This document shows positions 1 to 8,241 of a DNA stretch of 64,000 nucleotides, piece by piece (within the stretch, counting starts at the first letter, position 1; the number at the start of each line of letters is the position of its first letter). Source of the DNA: Gemmatimonadota bacterium (lineage in GTDB: Bacteria; Gemmatimonadota; Gemmatimonadetes; Palauibacterales; Palauibacteraceae); NCBI GenBank assembly GCA_022826685.1, contig JAJDUL010000018.1:39752-103751 (forward strand), written 5' to 3'. The notes below the pieces were generated by a model, which had not been told where the DNA came from, did no database searches, and was given only the letters and a program-made list of their open reading frames with translations. Both the position numbers and the translations under genes were made by a program.

Positions 1-406
1 CGGGCCAGCCCCCGACGCCGGAGGGGCCCCCAAGGCTGAACTCCCCGGGCCCGTCGCCCTGCCCTCCCCAGGATTGCAGATGAGTCCCGGACCTGTCGAA
101 CGCCCGCACTTCACCGGAGCCCGCGTTCGCGACCAAGATCCTTCCGTCCGGCAGCCGGGTCGCGTCCGCAACCCGAAACAGCTCGTACGCAGGATCGGCC
201 TCGACCGCGCCGATCGAGAGGGCGGGCTCCGCACCGATCCGCCAACCGAGCCGCGAATCCGCCGCGGGCTCCTCGTTCTCGACGATCATCGCGCCCGCGC
301 TGTCCCGCACGACCGATTGAAGACCCGCGTCCAAGCCCCGGACGCTCCCGCCAGCGGCGAAGGAGGCCGCAGCCCCGAACAATCCGGCGAGAATCAAGTT
401 TCGCAT
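1..406 (-). CDS. Six-bladed beta-propeller exported protein, N-terminal part (cut by window edge)
   Basis: Minus-strand frame open from an ATG at 404-406 to the window edge (135 codons seen). The N-terminus has a hydrophobic signal stretch (LILAGLFGAAASFAAGG) with no lipobox Cys, unlike its neighbours. The mature part begins SVVRDSAGAMIVENEEPAADSRLGW and reaches a GGQGDGPGEF motif typical of 6-bladed propellers of this lineage. It is clearly a paralog of the protein at 1563-2771, which has the matching VVRDSAG, ADSRLGWR, PAYELFR, NAGSGE and SWGGQGDGPGEF blocks. It starts 32 nt after the stop of the gene at 439-1566 and is probably the third gene of that operon. Ligand or partner unknown. Confidence in the family is high; the C-terminus is not visible. 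Confidence 0.8.
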   Translation of the reverse strand, partial: MRNLILAGLFGAAASFAAGGSVRGLDAGLQSVVRDSAGAMIVENEEPAADSRLGWRIGAEPALSIGAVEADPAYELFRVADATRLPDGRILVANAGSGEVRAFDRSGTHLQSWGGQGDGPGEFSLGGPSGVGGWP

Positions 407-438
407 GGTCCTACGCTCCGGCTCCCGGGGGTCGCACG

Positions 439-1566
439 TCAACCTCGACGGGTGAAGCGGACGCGCGCGGCGCGCCACACGTCGAGAGAGTCGCGCGTCG
501 TGCCGTAGAGGGTCGACTCGGTGACCCAGGGGGACCCGACGGGGTGGCTGACGCGGCGCGGCCAGCGGTATCGCGCCACCAGCGTGCCCTCGCGGTAGAC
601 GTCGGCCTCGCGCATGTCCTGCCCGTCGACCCCCGTCTTCTCCACCCACAGCCGGCCTCCGCGATCGAAGAAGAGTTCGGCGAGGACCGGCTTGCGATCG
701 GGGATGCCGAACGGGTGTTCCCTCAGATCGAATCGCTCCTTCTCCTGGTCGATACGGGCCTGCGCGCCGTCGCGTTCGTCCGGGCTCAACTCCGGTCCCT
801 GCAGCGGCACCTGAATCAGCGACGTGCTTCCGTCGGGATGGTGCAGCGTGACGGCATACGCGGAACTAACCGCCGTGGCCCACCAGCCGCCCGACCCGTG
901 CCCGTGAATCCACAGCGGGCCGAAGGGCTGGTAAAGGAAGAATGTGGCGGCCTGATCCCCCACCTTGATGTCGACCGGGCTGAAGCCCGTGGCCTGCTCC
1001 TCTTCCGTCGCCATTGGAACCGTATCCACCGCCATGCCCGGCCCCAGGTGGAAACGCGTGAACCGGGTGTCGCCAGCCGCCATCCCGAGATCGACGAGCC
1101 GGCCCTCCGCGTCGAAGGTCACCGGAGCGATCAGGTTGAAGGAGGCGTTCATGCTCCTGACGCTGCGCGCGTACTCCGCGCCGTCGTCGAGTCTGAACGC
1201 GCTGTAGCGGACGTTCTCCCGCACCCACAGGAGGCCATCGGGCCCGAAGGTCATGCAGCAGGGGTTCGTCAGTTCGCCGGGCCCCTCCCCCTGCCGGCCG
1301 AAGCGGAAGGCGAAGCGGCCGTCCGGTTCGAACACCCGCACCTCGTGCGTCTGATAGTCCGCCACGATCACCCGTCCGCGGTCGTCCTCCACGACGGAGC
1401 CGATGGTCGTGAACAGGTAGGGATCCTCCCCCTCGACCTCACCGATCTCCAGGTCGACCGCCCCCTCGAAAACGGATATCTCGGGAGGCGGGGCGGGGGC
1501 GCCGCCGTCGACACACCCGGCGGCTCCCAGGATCAGACCGAGCGCGACCGGGATGCCGGACTTCAC
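439..1566 (-). CDS. Six-bladed beta-propeller lipoprotein
   Basis: About 375 aa. The open frame extends further upstream, but the start chosen is the GTG at 1564-1566, because it overlaps the TGA of the preceding gene (GTGA, 4 nt) and opens directly into a lipoprotein signal (VKSGIPVALGLILGAAGC). The mature protein shows repeated propeller strands such as VVEDDRGRVIVADYQTHEVRVFEPDGRF and the lineage motif GRQGEGPGEL. It is likely tethered to the outer or inner membrane, facing the periplasm or outside. Function unknown; such propellers usually bind ligands or partner proteins. It is translationally coupled to the paralog upstream. Confidence 0.8.
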   Translation of the reverse strand: MKSGIPVALGLILGAAGCVDGGAPAPPPEISVFEGAVDLEIGEVEGEDPYLFTTIGSVVEDDRGRVIVADYQTHEVRVFEPDGRFAFRFGRQGEGPGELTNPCCMTFGPDGLLWVRENVRYSAFRLDDGAEYARSVRSMNASFNLIAPVTFDAEGRLVDLGMAAGDTRFTRFHLGPGMAVDTVPMATEEEQATGFSPVDIKVGDQAATFFLYQPFGPLWIHGHGSGGWWATAVSSAYAVTLHHPDGSTSLIQVPLQGPELSPDERDGAQARIDQEKERFDLREHPFGIPDRKPVLAELFFDRGGRLWVEKTGVDGQDMREADVYREGTLVARYRWPRRVSHPVGSPWVTESTLYGTTRDSLDVWRAARVRFTRRG

Positions 1567-2771
1567 GAACCGGAACGGTCGAGGGGCCAGGACTCTACGT
1601 ACTCGATATCGAGTTCGTCGTCCCGCGTGCCGAGGATGTAGTCCTCGCCAATCTCCGTGACGTCGAAGCTCCCGGGCATCTCGACCAGGCCGAGGACGCG
1701 TCCCTCCGGGTCGAATACGGTCCACAGCCGGTGCTCTTCCCCAGGCAGCCGGTACTCCTCGACCCAAAGGTGCCCGAGACGGTCGACGAACACCCCGTTG
1801 AAGGCGGGGAACGCCTCGACGAGCGGCATGTCCGCAACCGCGTCGAGCGCCTCGGGCCGGTCGGGGTTCTGGCGGGCGACGTAGTCACGCAGGTCGGCCC
1901 GGGTTGGAGCGCGGGCCTCGTGGTCGCGACGGACGATCCTCGCCAGCGACCCGTCCGCGCGATATCCGCGGATCTCATAGCGGTCGTTCGTGGTGATGAC
2001 GATCAGGTCACCCCATGCGAACGCGAACGCGCGGCGAGCGAACGGGTAGGCCCGGGGAAACGTCCTCTCGGCGGTAGTGGCGACGTACAGTTCCGATCCG
2101 GGGTACGCGCCCAGGTCCAGGTGTACGCTCCCGTCCGCCTCCAGAATCCCGTATTCGAGGTCCGGGCGCGTGAGTTCCGACGTGCCCGGCGTGCCGCCCG
2201 AGTACGACGTGAGAGTCTGGGCCAGGATCCTCCCGTCCGGAAGCTGGCCGACCGCGCTCTGGTAGCGGCCCTGCAGCCTGAAGGCGCGACCGAACGTTCC
2301 GCGCGCGGAGAAGACGGACAGCCGGCGCTGGAACGGCTCCCTGGCCATCAGCGAATCGCCCGCCCACCGCTCCAGACTCGCCGGAGCCATGGCGCCGAAT
2401 TCGCCCGGACCGTCGCCTTGGCCTCCCCACGACTCGAGGTGGACGCCGTCGGAGTCGAAGACGCGGAGTTCGCCGGAACCCGCGTTGGCGACCACGATCC
2501 GCCCGTCGGAAAGCCGCATCGCGTCGTAGGCGCGGAAGAGTTCGTACGCCGGATCGCCCGCCGGCGACCCGATCGTCACCGGCGCGTCCCCGACCCGCCA
2601 TCCCAGCCGCGAATCGATTGCGGGGCGCTCGTTCTCGACGATCGTGACCCCGGCGCTGTCGCGGACGACGCTCCGCAGCCCCCCACCGCCATCCCCGCCC
2701 CCGTCACCGCCACCCGCGCACGCCGACCCCACCATACCCGCGAGGAGGGCCGTCAGAGTTCTCCCGCCCAT
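1563..2771 (-). CDS. Six-bladed beta-propeller lipoprotein
   Basis: 402 aa from ATG 2769-2771, preceded by GGGGGAG with 4 nt spacing. The lipobox is near residue 18 (MVGSAC), followed by a Gly-rich linker and VVRDSAGVTIVENERPAIDSRLGW, then propeller repeats with GGQGDGPGEF. First gene of a probable three-gene unit (2771 to before 1). An ECF-type promoter motif sits at 2810-2840. The paralog at 1-406 shares whole blocks with it, so the two arose by duplication. Export and the fold family are well supported; the ligand is unknown. Confidence 0.85.
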   Translation of the reverse strand: MGGRTLTALLAGMVGSACAGGGDGGGDGGGGLRSVVRDSAGVTIVENERPAIDSRLGWRVGDAPVTIGSPAGDPAYELFRAYDAMRLSDGRIVVANAGSGELRVFDSDGVHLESWGGQGDGPGEFGAMAPASLERWAGDSLMAREPFQRRLSVFSARGTFGRAFRLQGRYQSAVGQLPDGRILAQTLTSYSGGTPGTSELTRPDLEYGILEADGSVHLDLGAYPGSELYVATTAERTFPRAYPFARRAFAFAWGDLIVITTNDRYEIRGYRADGSLARIVRRDHEARAPTRADLRDYVARQNPDRPEALDAVADMPLVEAFPAFNGVFVDRLGHLWVEEYRLPGEEHRLWTVFDPEGRVLGLVEMPGSFDVTEIGEDYILGTRDDELDIEYVESWPLDRSGS

Positions 2772-2809
2772 TACTCTCCCCCATTGGCTCGGTTCAATCG
2801 CACCGAACC

Positions 2810-2840
2810 GGGGACACGATCAGCGGCGGGTTGGTTGTGC
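2810..2840 (-). promoter_or_regulatory. ECF-type promoter motif, copy 1
   Basis: On the minus strand GCACAACCAA (2831-2840) is followed after 13 nt by GTGTCCCC (2810-2817), 38 nt before the ATG at 2771. The same two blocks at nearly the same spacing occur at 5209-5240, 9916-9946 and 31024-31054, each before a minus-strand gene, including an ECF sigma gene. The upstream block lies inside the 3' end of the preceding gene. Reading it as an ECF promoter is inference from conservation and position. Confidence 0.55.
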
Positions 2841-4037
2841 GGAGGTCACCTCGTATACGACGACGTTTAGCACGTCCAGTTCGTCGCGGTGCACGCCGAG
2901 GACGAGTGTTCCGGTCACGTCGAGGACCTGGAACCTGGGCGGCGTCTCCACCTGTCCCAGCCACTCTCCGTCCGGGGAAATGACGGTGTACGGGGACCCC
3001 TCTTCCGGGTAGGCGGGCCGGTAGGAGGGCAGCCATATGTTGCCGTCGGCGTCGGCGAAGGGGGTACTGAAGAACGGAATCGGCTGGCCGATCATGGCGC
3101 GATACCGGTCCATGTCTTCCTGGATGATCTCCTCGAGCCGGGCATCGGACACTCCGTAGTGCCTCCGGCCCAACGTTCGATTATAGGCCTCGCCGTGCTC
3201 CAGGAGTTCCTCGGTCAGCAGGTTGGGCCCGGGTCGCCAGCGCGTGATCTGCTCTACCCTGCCGTCCGGCAGACGCCAGGTGATCTCGGGCCTGTCGGAC
3301 CTCGTATGGACGAACCGCCCGGCCGCGACCGTGACCTCGCCGATGGGCCGAATGATCGGCGGCTGCTGCTCCGACCGCTGTCGCGGGTAGTGGTCGTACG
3401 ACGCGACCGTGTCGAGGGCGCCGGTTTCGATATCGAACAGGGTCATGTGCCCGGCGAGCCACTCCTCCTCGAGGTCGATCCAGAGACGGTTGGGGAATCG
3501 ATCCATCATCATCAGCTCGCCGGATGAACCGATCCCAGCCACCCCGAAGTGCGCTGCCCGGGGGAGGCTCACGATGCGGGCGACCGAATCGCCGACGAAG
3601 AGGGTGAGGCGAGACTGACGATCATCGGGCACAAGGACGCTGTCCTGGCCCAGGACGAACACCGAGTAGGGGGAGATGACTTCGCCCGGTCCCTCTCCAG
3701 CCCTGGCGAGCACCTCGTGCGTCGTGCCGTCCGGACTAAGGACGATGACTTCGCTGTACCAGGCAACGACCGCACTCCCATCCGGCAGGAGCCGGCCGGC
3801 ATCGACGAACTGGAATTCGTAGTCGCCGGGGTTGGCTCCGTGCCGGTACAGCGGCTCGGCCGCGAGGGTGAAGGGTGCCTCGACCTCCGGCTCCCCCGCG
3901 TACTCGACGATCCGCACGCCCGCGCTGTCCCGGATCTGGACCTGGACCTCGCCGGTGGGCCCGGCGTCGCCCCCGCAGGCGGCGAGGGCCGCCGCCAGGA
4001 TCGGTACGCGGCTCGACGTCGGTACGCGGCTCTTCAC
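2820..4037 (-). CDS. Six-bladed beta-propeller lipoprotein
   Basis: About 405 aa. The start chosen is GTG 4035-4037, which overlaps the TGA of the upstream gene as GTGA and opens into a lipoprotein signal (SSRVPILAAALAAC). The frame continues upstream, but only as antisense of the neighbour. The mature sequence carries IRDSAGVRIVEYAG, then propeller blades with the RAGEGPGEV motif and a C-terminal blade ending YTVISPDGEWLGQVETPPRFQV. Second gene of the 5170-2820 pair. Surface or periplasmic; function unknown. Confidence 0.8.
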   Translation of the reverse strand: MKSRVPTSSRVPILAAALAACGGDAGPTGEVQVQIRDSAGVRIVEYAGEPEVEAPFTLAAEPLYRHGANPGDYEFQFVDAGRLLPDGSAVVAWYSEVIVLSPDGTTHEVLARAGEGPGEVISPYSVFVLGQDSVLVPDDRQSRLTLFVGDSVARIVSLPRAAHFGVAGIGSSGELMMMDRFPNRLWIDLEEEWLAGHMTLFDIETGALDTVASYDHYPRQRSEQQPPIIRPIGEVTVAAGRFVHTRSDRPEITWRLPDGRVEQITRWRPGPNLLTEELLEHGEAYNRTLGRRHYGVSDARLEEIIQEDMDRYRAMIGQPIPFFSTPFADADGNIWLPSYRPAYPEEGSPYTVISPDGEWLGQVETPPRFQVLDVTGTLVLGVHRDELDVLNVVVYEVTSAQPTRR

Positions 4038-5170
4038 CGGGCGAAGGGGAGGTCCGCGATGTCGTACCAGTCGAGGGCCCGGTCCGGAATCCCGTCGCCA
4101 TCGTCCGGCCCGACCTGCCGATCGACGAGCACGACCAGGGTCGACCCCAGGAGGTCGAAGGCCCTGAGCCGATCCCGGACCCGCACCGACCCGACGTATT
4201 CGGCGGCGTCGTACACGTCCAGCCAGGACCATTCGTGCTGGTCGCGGCCCGTGGCGACCCAGTATCGGTTGGCGGCGTCGAAGAGATGCTCGCCCGCGGA
4301 CAGATAGTAGTGCTTCGGAGTGGCGCGATACCTCTCCAACCCCTCGTCGATGGCGGGCGTGCGCGGGAGACCCTGCGATCTGTTGAGGGCCAAGAGTTCC
4401 TCTTCGCGCCGGGCCACGTCCCGCTCGTTCGGGAGTTCCGGGACGTAGGTCGGTGCGCGGAGCACGGTGGCGTCGCCGGTTTCGCCGACGAAGATCAGAT
4501 GCCCTTCGCAGGCCACGAACGCCCAGCCCCCGGCCGAGTCCGGGATACCATGGATGATCTGCCCGCACTCGATGTCCCACGGACCGGGCGGCGACTCTTC
4601 CTGACGCACCGTCTCCCCGGAGGCGATGTCCACGTCGTACCGGGTCATCAGCGATCCGGACATCCGGCCGAGCATCACCATGTAGTCCAGCGACACGCCT
4701 GAGACCGTGGCGCCGAACGATGGGAAGGGCTGGAATACATCCGGCAGCAGCACATCCGACACGTAGGCGCCCGATGGCTCGAAGACCGTGAAGCGGCCCA
4801 GGTCGGAATCCACCACGCCGACGGTTCCCGCCTCTCCGCGGGCGAGCTGCGCGGGATCGCCGAACTCGCCGGGGCCTTCGCCCTCGCGCCCGAAGACCCC
4901 CACGACGCGGCCAGCCCCCGCCACGCAGCGGACCTGCCCTTCGTAGGAGTCGATGACGCAGGCCGTGCGCTCGTCCGCGAGCAGCGCGACTTCCTCGCTC
5001 TCGCTCAGCGGCACGGCGGCCGTGCCGATCAATTCGGGCGTGAAGACGGCCTCGTCGGCGGCTTCACCCGGACCGCACGCCACGCATGCGGCGGCGATGG
5101 CCATGAGTGGAAGTCGCGCGCCCGCGTGGACCCACTGAGTGCGGAGGGGACCTCGGTACATGTGACGCAT
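4034..5170 (-). CDS. Six-bladed beta-propeller lipoprotein
   Basis: 378 aa from ATG 5168-5170. GGGGGAG lies 6 nt upstream; an alternative ATG at 5161 is less well placed. The lipobox is CVAC at about residues 29-32, followed by PGEAADEAVF. It has the propeller lineage motif GREGEGPGEF and several VVDS/FTVFEP blades. First gene of a pair with 2820-4037, with overlapping stop and start. An ECF-type promoter motif lies at 5209-5240. Sequence similarity to the other propellers is lower than within the 1-406/1563-2771 pair. Confidence 0.8.
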   Translation of the reverse strand: MRHMYRGPLRTQWVHAGARLPLMAIAAACVACGPGEAADEAVFTPELIGTAAVPLSESEEVALLADERTACVIDSYEGQVRCVAGAGRVVGVFGREGEGPGEFGDPAQLARGEAGTVGVVDSDLGRFTVFEPSGAYVSDVLLPDVFQPFPSFGATVSGVSLDYMVMLGRMSGSLMTRYDVDIASGETVRQEESPPGPWDIECGQIIHGIPDSAGGWAFVACEGHLIFVGETGDATVLRAPTYVPELPNERDVARREEELLALNRSQGLPRTPAIDEGLERYRATPKHYYLSAGEHLFDAANRYWVATGRDQHEWSWLDVYDAAEYVGSVRVRDRLRAFDLLGSTLVVLVDRQVGPDDGDGIPDRALDWYDIADLPFAR

Positions 5171-5208
5171 GAAACTCTCCCCCGGATCGATTCGGTCTTT
5201 TCCGAACC

Positions 5209-5240
5209 GGGGACACGGTCAGCGGCGGCTTTGGTTGTGC
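5209..5240 (-). promoter_or_regulatory. ECF-type promoter motif, copy 2
   Basis: Minus strand: GCACAACCAA (5231-5240), 14 nt spacer, GTGTCCCC (5209-5216), 38 nt before the ATG at 5170. Blocks and spacing match the copies at 2810-2840, 9916-9946 and 31024-31054. The flanking bases (CCGCCGCTGA in the spacer, CGGTTCGG after the -10 block) are also shared with copy 1, so these two may be a recent duplication together with their genes. Confidence 0.55.
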
Positions 5241-5265
5241 GGGAGTGCGCGGGGAGCGTGCCGCG

Positions 5266-6279
5266 TCAGTCGGGTTGGCCGTGGATCCATGCGGCCCAGG
5301 CGTCGACATCGGTGCCGAAGTCCTCGCCGCTGATGGCCTGGAGGAAGGCGATGGCCGGCGCGCGCGTCCCGCGGTGCTCTGCGCCCGCGTGCGCGAGCAG
5401 GAGATCGGGTCGTTCACGGACCAGCCGCCGGCCGAACTCGGGTGTGATGCCCGTCGCGACGAGGGCGCGGAGCATCGTGCCGAACCCCCACGCGTGCGTT
5501 CCACCGAAGAGCGCGAGCAGAGGCTCTTCCGCAGGCGTCCAGTCCACCGGGCGCAGCGAGACGTCGGAGGCGGTCAGACCCCGGAGCACACCGCTGGCCA
5601 TTCCGCCGACTTGATCCATGGGATCCGTCAGGGAAAGGACGAGCGCGTGCCACGCCGGGTCGCGATCCACGAAATTGCTGAGCACGAGCGTGGCGACCTC
5701 GCGGGTCTGCCACGAAACGTCCCTCGCCAGGACTTCGTGGGCGAGGCTTTCGTCGCGTCTCCGGTCCGCGCGGTCGAGCAGGCGCCAGACTTCAGCGAAC
5801 GTTTCGACGTCGATTCCCATCCACCCGGCCACCTCGCCGATGCGATCGGCATCGTCCCGCACGTAGAGCATCTGAGCCGCCATATGCAGCAGCCCGGGGT
5901 GTTCCTCCCCGAACGCCTTCAGGCTCTCCAGGGCTTCCGGCAGGACGAGGGTATCGCTGCCGATCGAACGAGGGCGTACGCGGGTGGCGTCTTCCACTCC
6001 GACCACGATCGTGTAGACCTCGTCGGACCCCATGGTCCGGTATGACGTGGCGGTCGCCTCGGGGAATCCGAGCTCGCGCTCCATGACGGCCGCACAGGCG
6101 TGGAACGGCTGGTCGGGAGCCAGTTCCTGGATGGCGTCGAAGAGGTCCTGCGCGTTCCACTCCTTCAACCCGACGAACTCGACCGGTCCGTCGGGTCCTT
6201 CAATGACCTGCCCGACGCTCGGGGCGGCCGTCACCGCGAGGAGCACGACCAGGCCGGGCAGTGCACGCAGGAGCTTCAT
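5266..6279 (-). CDS. Exported alpha-helical (HEAT-like) protein
   Basis: About 337 aa from ATG 6277-6279 (MKLLRALPGLVVLLAV), giving a clean Sec signal peptide ending near APSVGQ; an ATG five codons upstream is also possible. The body is rich in amphipathic helices separated by short loops (for example LESLKAFGEEHPGLLHMAAQMLY and REVATLVLSNFVDRDPAW), like degenerate HEAT repeats. No catalytic motif is visible. It is the last gene of the sigma/anti-sigma/HEAT unit, 70 nt after the larger HEAT protein. Probably a periplasmic scaffold; specific role unknown. Confidence 0.65.
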   Translation of the reverse strand: MKLLRALPGLVVLLAVTAAPSVGQVIEGPDGPVEFVGLKEWNAQDLFDAIQELAPDQPFHACAAVMERELGFPEATATSYRTMGSDEVYTIVVGVEDATRVRPRSIGSDTLVLPEALESLKAFGEEHPGLLHMAAQMLYVRDDADRIGEVAGWMGIDVETFAEVWRLLDRADRRRDESLAHEVLARDVSWQTREVATLVLSNFVDRDPAWHALVLSLTDPMDQVGGMASGVLRGLTASDVSLRPVDWTPAEEPLLALFGGTHAWGFGTMLRALVATGITPEFGRRLVRERPDLLLAHAGAEHRGTRAPAIAFLQAISGEDFGTDVDAWAAWIHGQPD

Positions 6280-6349
6280 CGGGCTCGCACCCATTCGGAG
6301 TCTTGGTCTCAACCACCCGGAATCGGGACGGCGACTCCTGTTCCGCGTC

Positions 6350-8170
6350 TCATCCGGGTCGCCTTGGCAACGTATCGATGGCCGAAGGGGGTAGCGAATC
6401 CGCAACCACCGAATCGACTGCCGGGGGACGCAGCAACTCGAGGAGGAAGTCGACGGCCTCTTCGGATTCCGTGCGGCCGAGCCAGTAGATGCCGCGCTCC
6501 CGCACCTCCTGATCGGGTTCGTCGCGGATCAGTTCCATCAATACCCTCGGAGCGGTCGGGTCGGCCCCTGCCCGCTGGTAGATCGCGTAGATGGCCTGCC
6601 GTTTCAGGAAGGGCTCGGACAGTTCCCCGTAGAGATCGGCGAGATAACCCACCGTCAACGTCGGGTGGGCCGCCCACGCGCTGAAGGCCGCGCCGCGCAC
6701 GTCGCTGGCCACCTCCGTGTCGTACGCGACCAGGCGCGCCCATTCCGCGGTCTGCATGTCCTCCTTCTCCCTCACCTTGCGCGCCAGCGCGCGGAGCAGC
6801 GTCTCCCTGCGATCGTCCGAATCGAGCTGGTCGTAGAGTCGAACGAACACTCCGCCTTCCACGTGATCGAGGTCGCGCAGCGCATTGATCGCCTGGTAAC
6901 GAATGCGGTCGGACTTCGAGCGGTTGGCAACCGCGCTGACGAGAGCGTTCTGGATCGCGGTCGGCGCCGACGCGTCCACCGCATACCGGCTGCTGCGGAG
7001 CCCGCTGATCGCGTCGCTCTGCTCGGTGTCGTCATCCGAATCCCGGAGCGTTGCCGCGAGCACTCGGAACGCGGCCCGGGAGTTGAAACGCCACAGTTCC
7101 TGGAGAGCGCTTCTGCGAACCGACTGCTCCGGATGGTTCGCGATGATGCCCAGGAGGACGCGCTCGGATTCCTCGGTTTCCTCCCTCGCGATGAGTTCAA
7201 CCGCCTCATCGTGAAGCCGCATCGAGCACTCATCCTCGCGGGTCAGGACATCGCGAAGCACCTGCACCCGGTTGACGTCATCGAAGCGCATCACGGCCTC
7301 GAGCGCCGCCAGCTGTACCGACACGTCTTCGCACGCTTCCTGTTCCTGAGACCCGGCGCGCAGGGCCTCCCGGAGTTCCACCCGTTGCCAATCGACGTTC
7401 GAGATCTCGCGCGCGTAGGCCGCAACCTGCTGCTCGTAGTCGGCGACGGGATCCGTATACTCCGCCAATCGCTGGGCCCAGTCCTCCACGGCCTGTACGT
7501 CCGGCTCGCCCTGTACGTCCGGCTCGCCCTGCGCTTCGGCCAGCAAATCGGCGGCCACCGAGTCCGGCAGAGCTGTCAGGTCGGCCGTCGACACGGGAAG
7601 CGAGAGGGTGCGCCCCCCCACCTCCATGGGCATCACGCGAAAGCCCGGCATCGGGGCGGCGACGTCGAGCGTCTCCTCGGCCTCGCGCAGCAGCCGCTCC
7701 GCATCGCCGGCGTCGCCGCTCGACGCGAGCTGGCTTCGGATTTCGAAGTCCAGGGCGCGCGCGTCATGGTACAGCCGCCCGGCGTCCCTGCCCATGCGAG
7801 GAACGGCCGGCCGCGCTTCGTCAAACCCGACCATGAGTATTTCCAGCAGCAAACGCGCTTCGGCCAGGTCGCCGAGGCGATAGCGGGCGAACGCTTCCCA
7901 GTAGTAGGAGTCGGGCTCGAACCGGGGCGTAACGAGCGGAGACTCGGTTCGTACCGCCTGGAAGAGCGCCACTGCGCGTTCGAACTCCTCCGCGTTGATC
8001 GCGCGACGCGCCTCGAGGAATCGCGCCACCTCCTCCTGCTGGACCGTCTGCGCGGCAAGGCCGTCCGCCCCGAACGCCCGCAGCGCATCGGGCGCGGGCG
8101 CGGCGTCCACGATGGCGAGACCGGCAAGCAGCAGCCCGGTCCAGGTCAAGTGTCTCACACGGTCACTCAT
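6350..8170 (-). CDS. Exported HEAT-repeat protein
   Basis: 606 aa from ATG 8168-8170. The frame runs on upstream to 9232, but only as antisense of the anti-sigma gene. N-terminal signal sequence (HLTWTGLLLAGLAIVDA), then a TPR-like region (FLEARRAINAEEFERAVALF), then repeated HEAT-type helices of about 35-40 residues (for example VLLGIIANHPEQSVRRSALQ, LVSAVANRSKSDRIRYQAIN, VLMELIRDEPDQEVRERGIY). The end is Pro/Ser rich. It lies 71 nt downstream of the anti-sigma gene and probably shares its transcript, so it may belong to the envelope response controlled by that sigma factor. No enzyme motif. Confidence 0.75.
   Translation of the reverse strand: MSDRVRHLTWTGLLLAGLAIVDAAPAPDALRAFGADGLAAQTVQQEEVARFLEARRAINAEEFERAVALFQAVRTESPLVTPRFEPDSYYWEAFARYRLGDLAEARLLLEILMVGFDEARPAVPRMGRDAGRLYHDARALDFEIRSQLASSGDAGDAERLLREAEETLDVAAPMPGFRVMPMEVGGRTLSLPVSTADLTALPDSVAADLLAEAQGEPDVQGEPDVQAVEDWAQRLAEYTDPVADYEQQVAAYAREISNVDWQRVELREALRAGSQEQEACEDVSVQLAALEAVMRFDDVNRVQVLRDVLTREDECSMRLHDEAVELIAREETEESERVLLGIIANHPEQSVRRSALQELWRFNSRAAFRVLAATLRDSDDDTEQSDAISGLRSSRYAVDASAPTAIQNALVSAVANRSKSDRIRYQAINALRDLDHVEGGVFVRLYDQLDSDDRRETLLRALARKVREKEDMQTAEWARLVAYDTEVASDVRGAAFSAWAAHPTLTVGYLADLYGELSEPFLKRQAIYAIYQRAGADPTAPRVLMELIRDEPDQEVRERGIYWLGRTESEEAVDFLLELLRPPAVDSVVADSLPPSAIDTLPRRPG
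7493..7528. repeat. 18-bp perfect tandem duplication inside the HEAT gene
   Basis: CTGTACGTCCGGCTCGCC occurs twice in a row (7493-7510 and 7511-7528). It adds six codons and gives the peptide QGEPDVQGEPDVQ in the linker between the N-terminal and HEAT parts. In frame, so the protein is not broken. Probably a slippage product. Confidence 0.9.
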
Positions 8171-8241
8171 GGTATGCCTCCGTACTCTCTGGTCGACTCT
8201 ATGATCGCTCTCCATCGTCCTGTATTGCGCTCGCATCCGGA

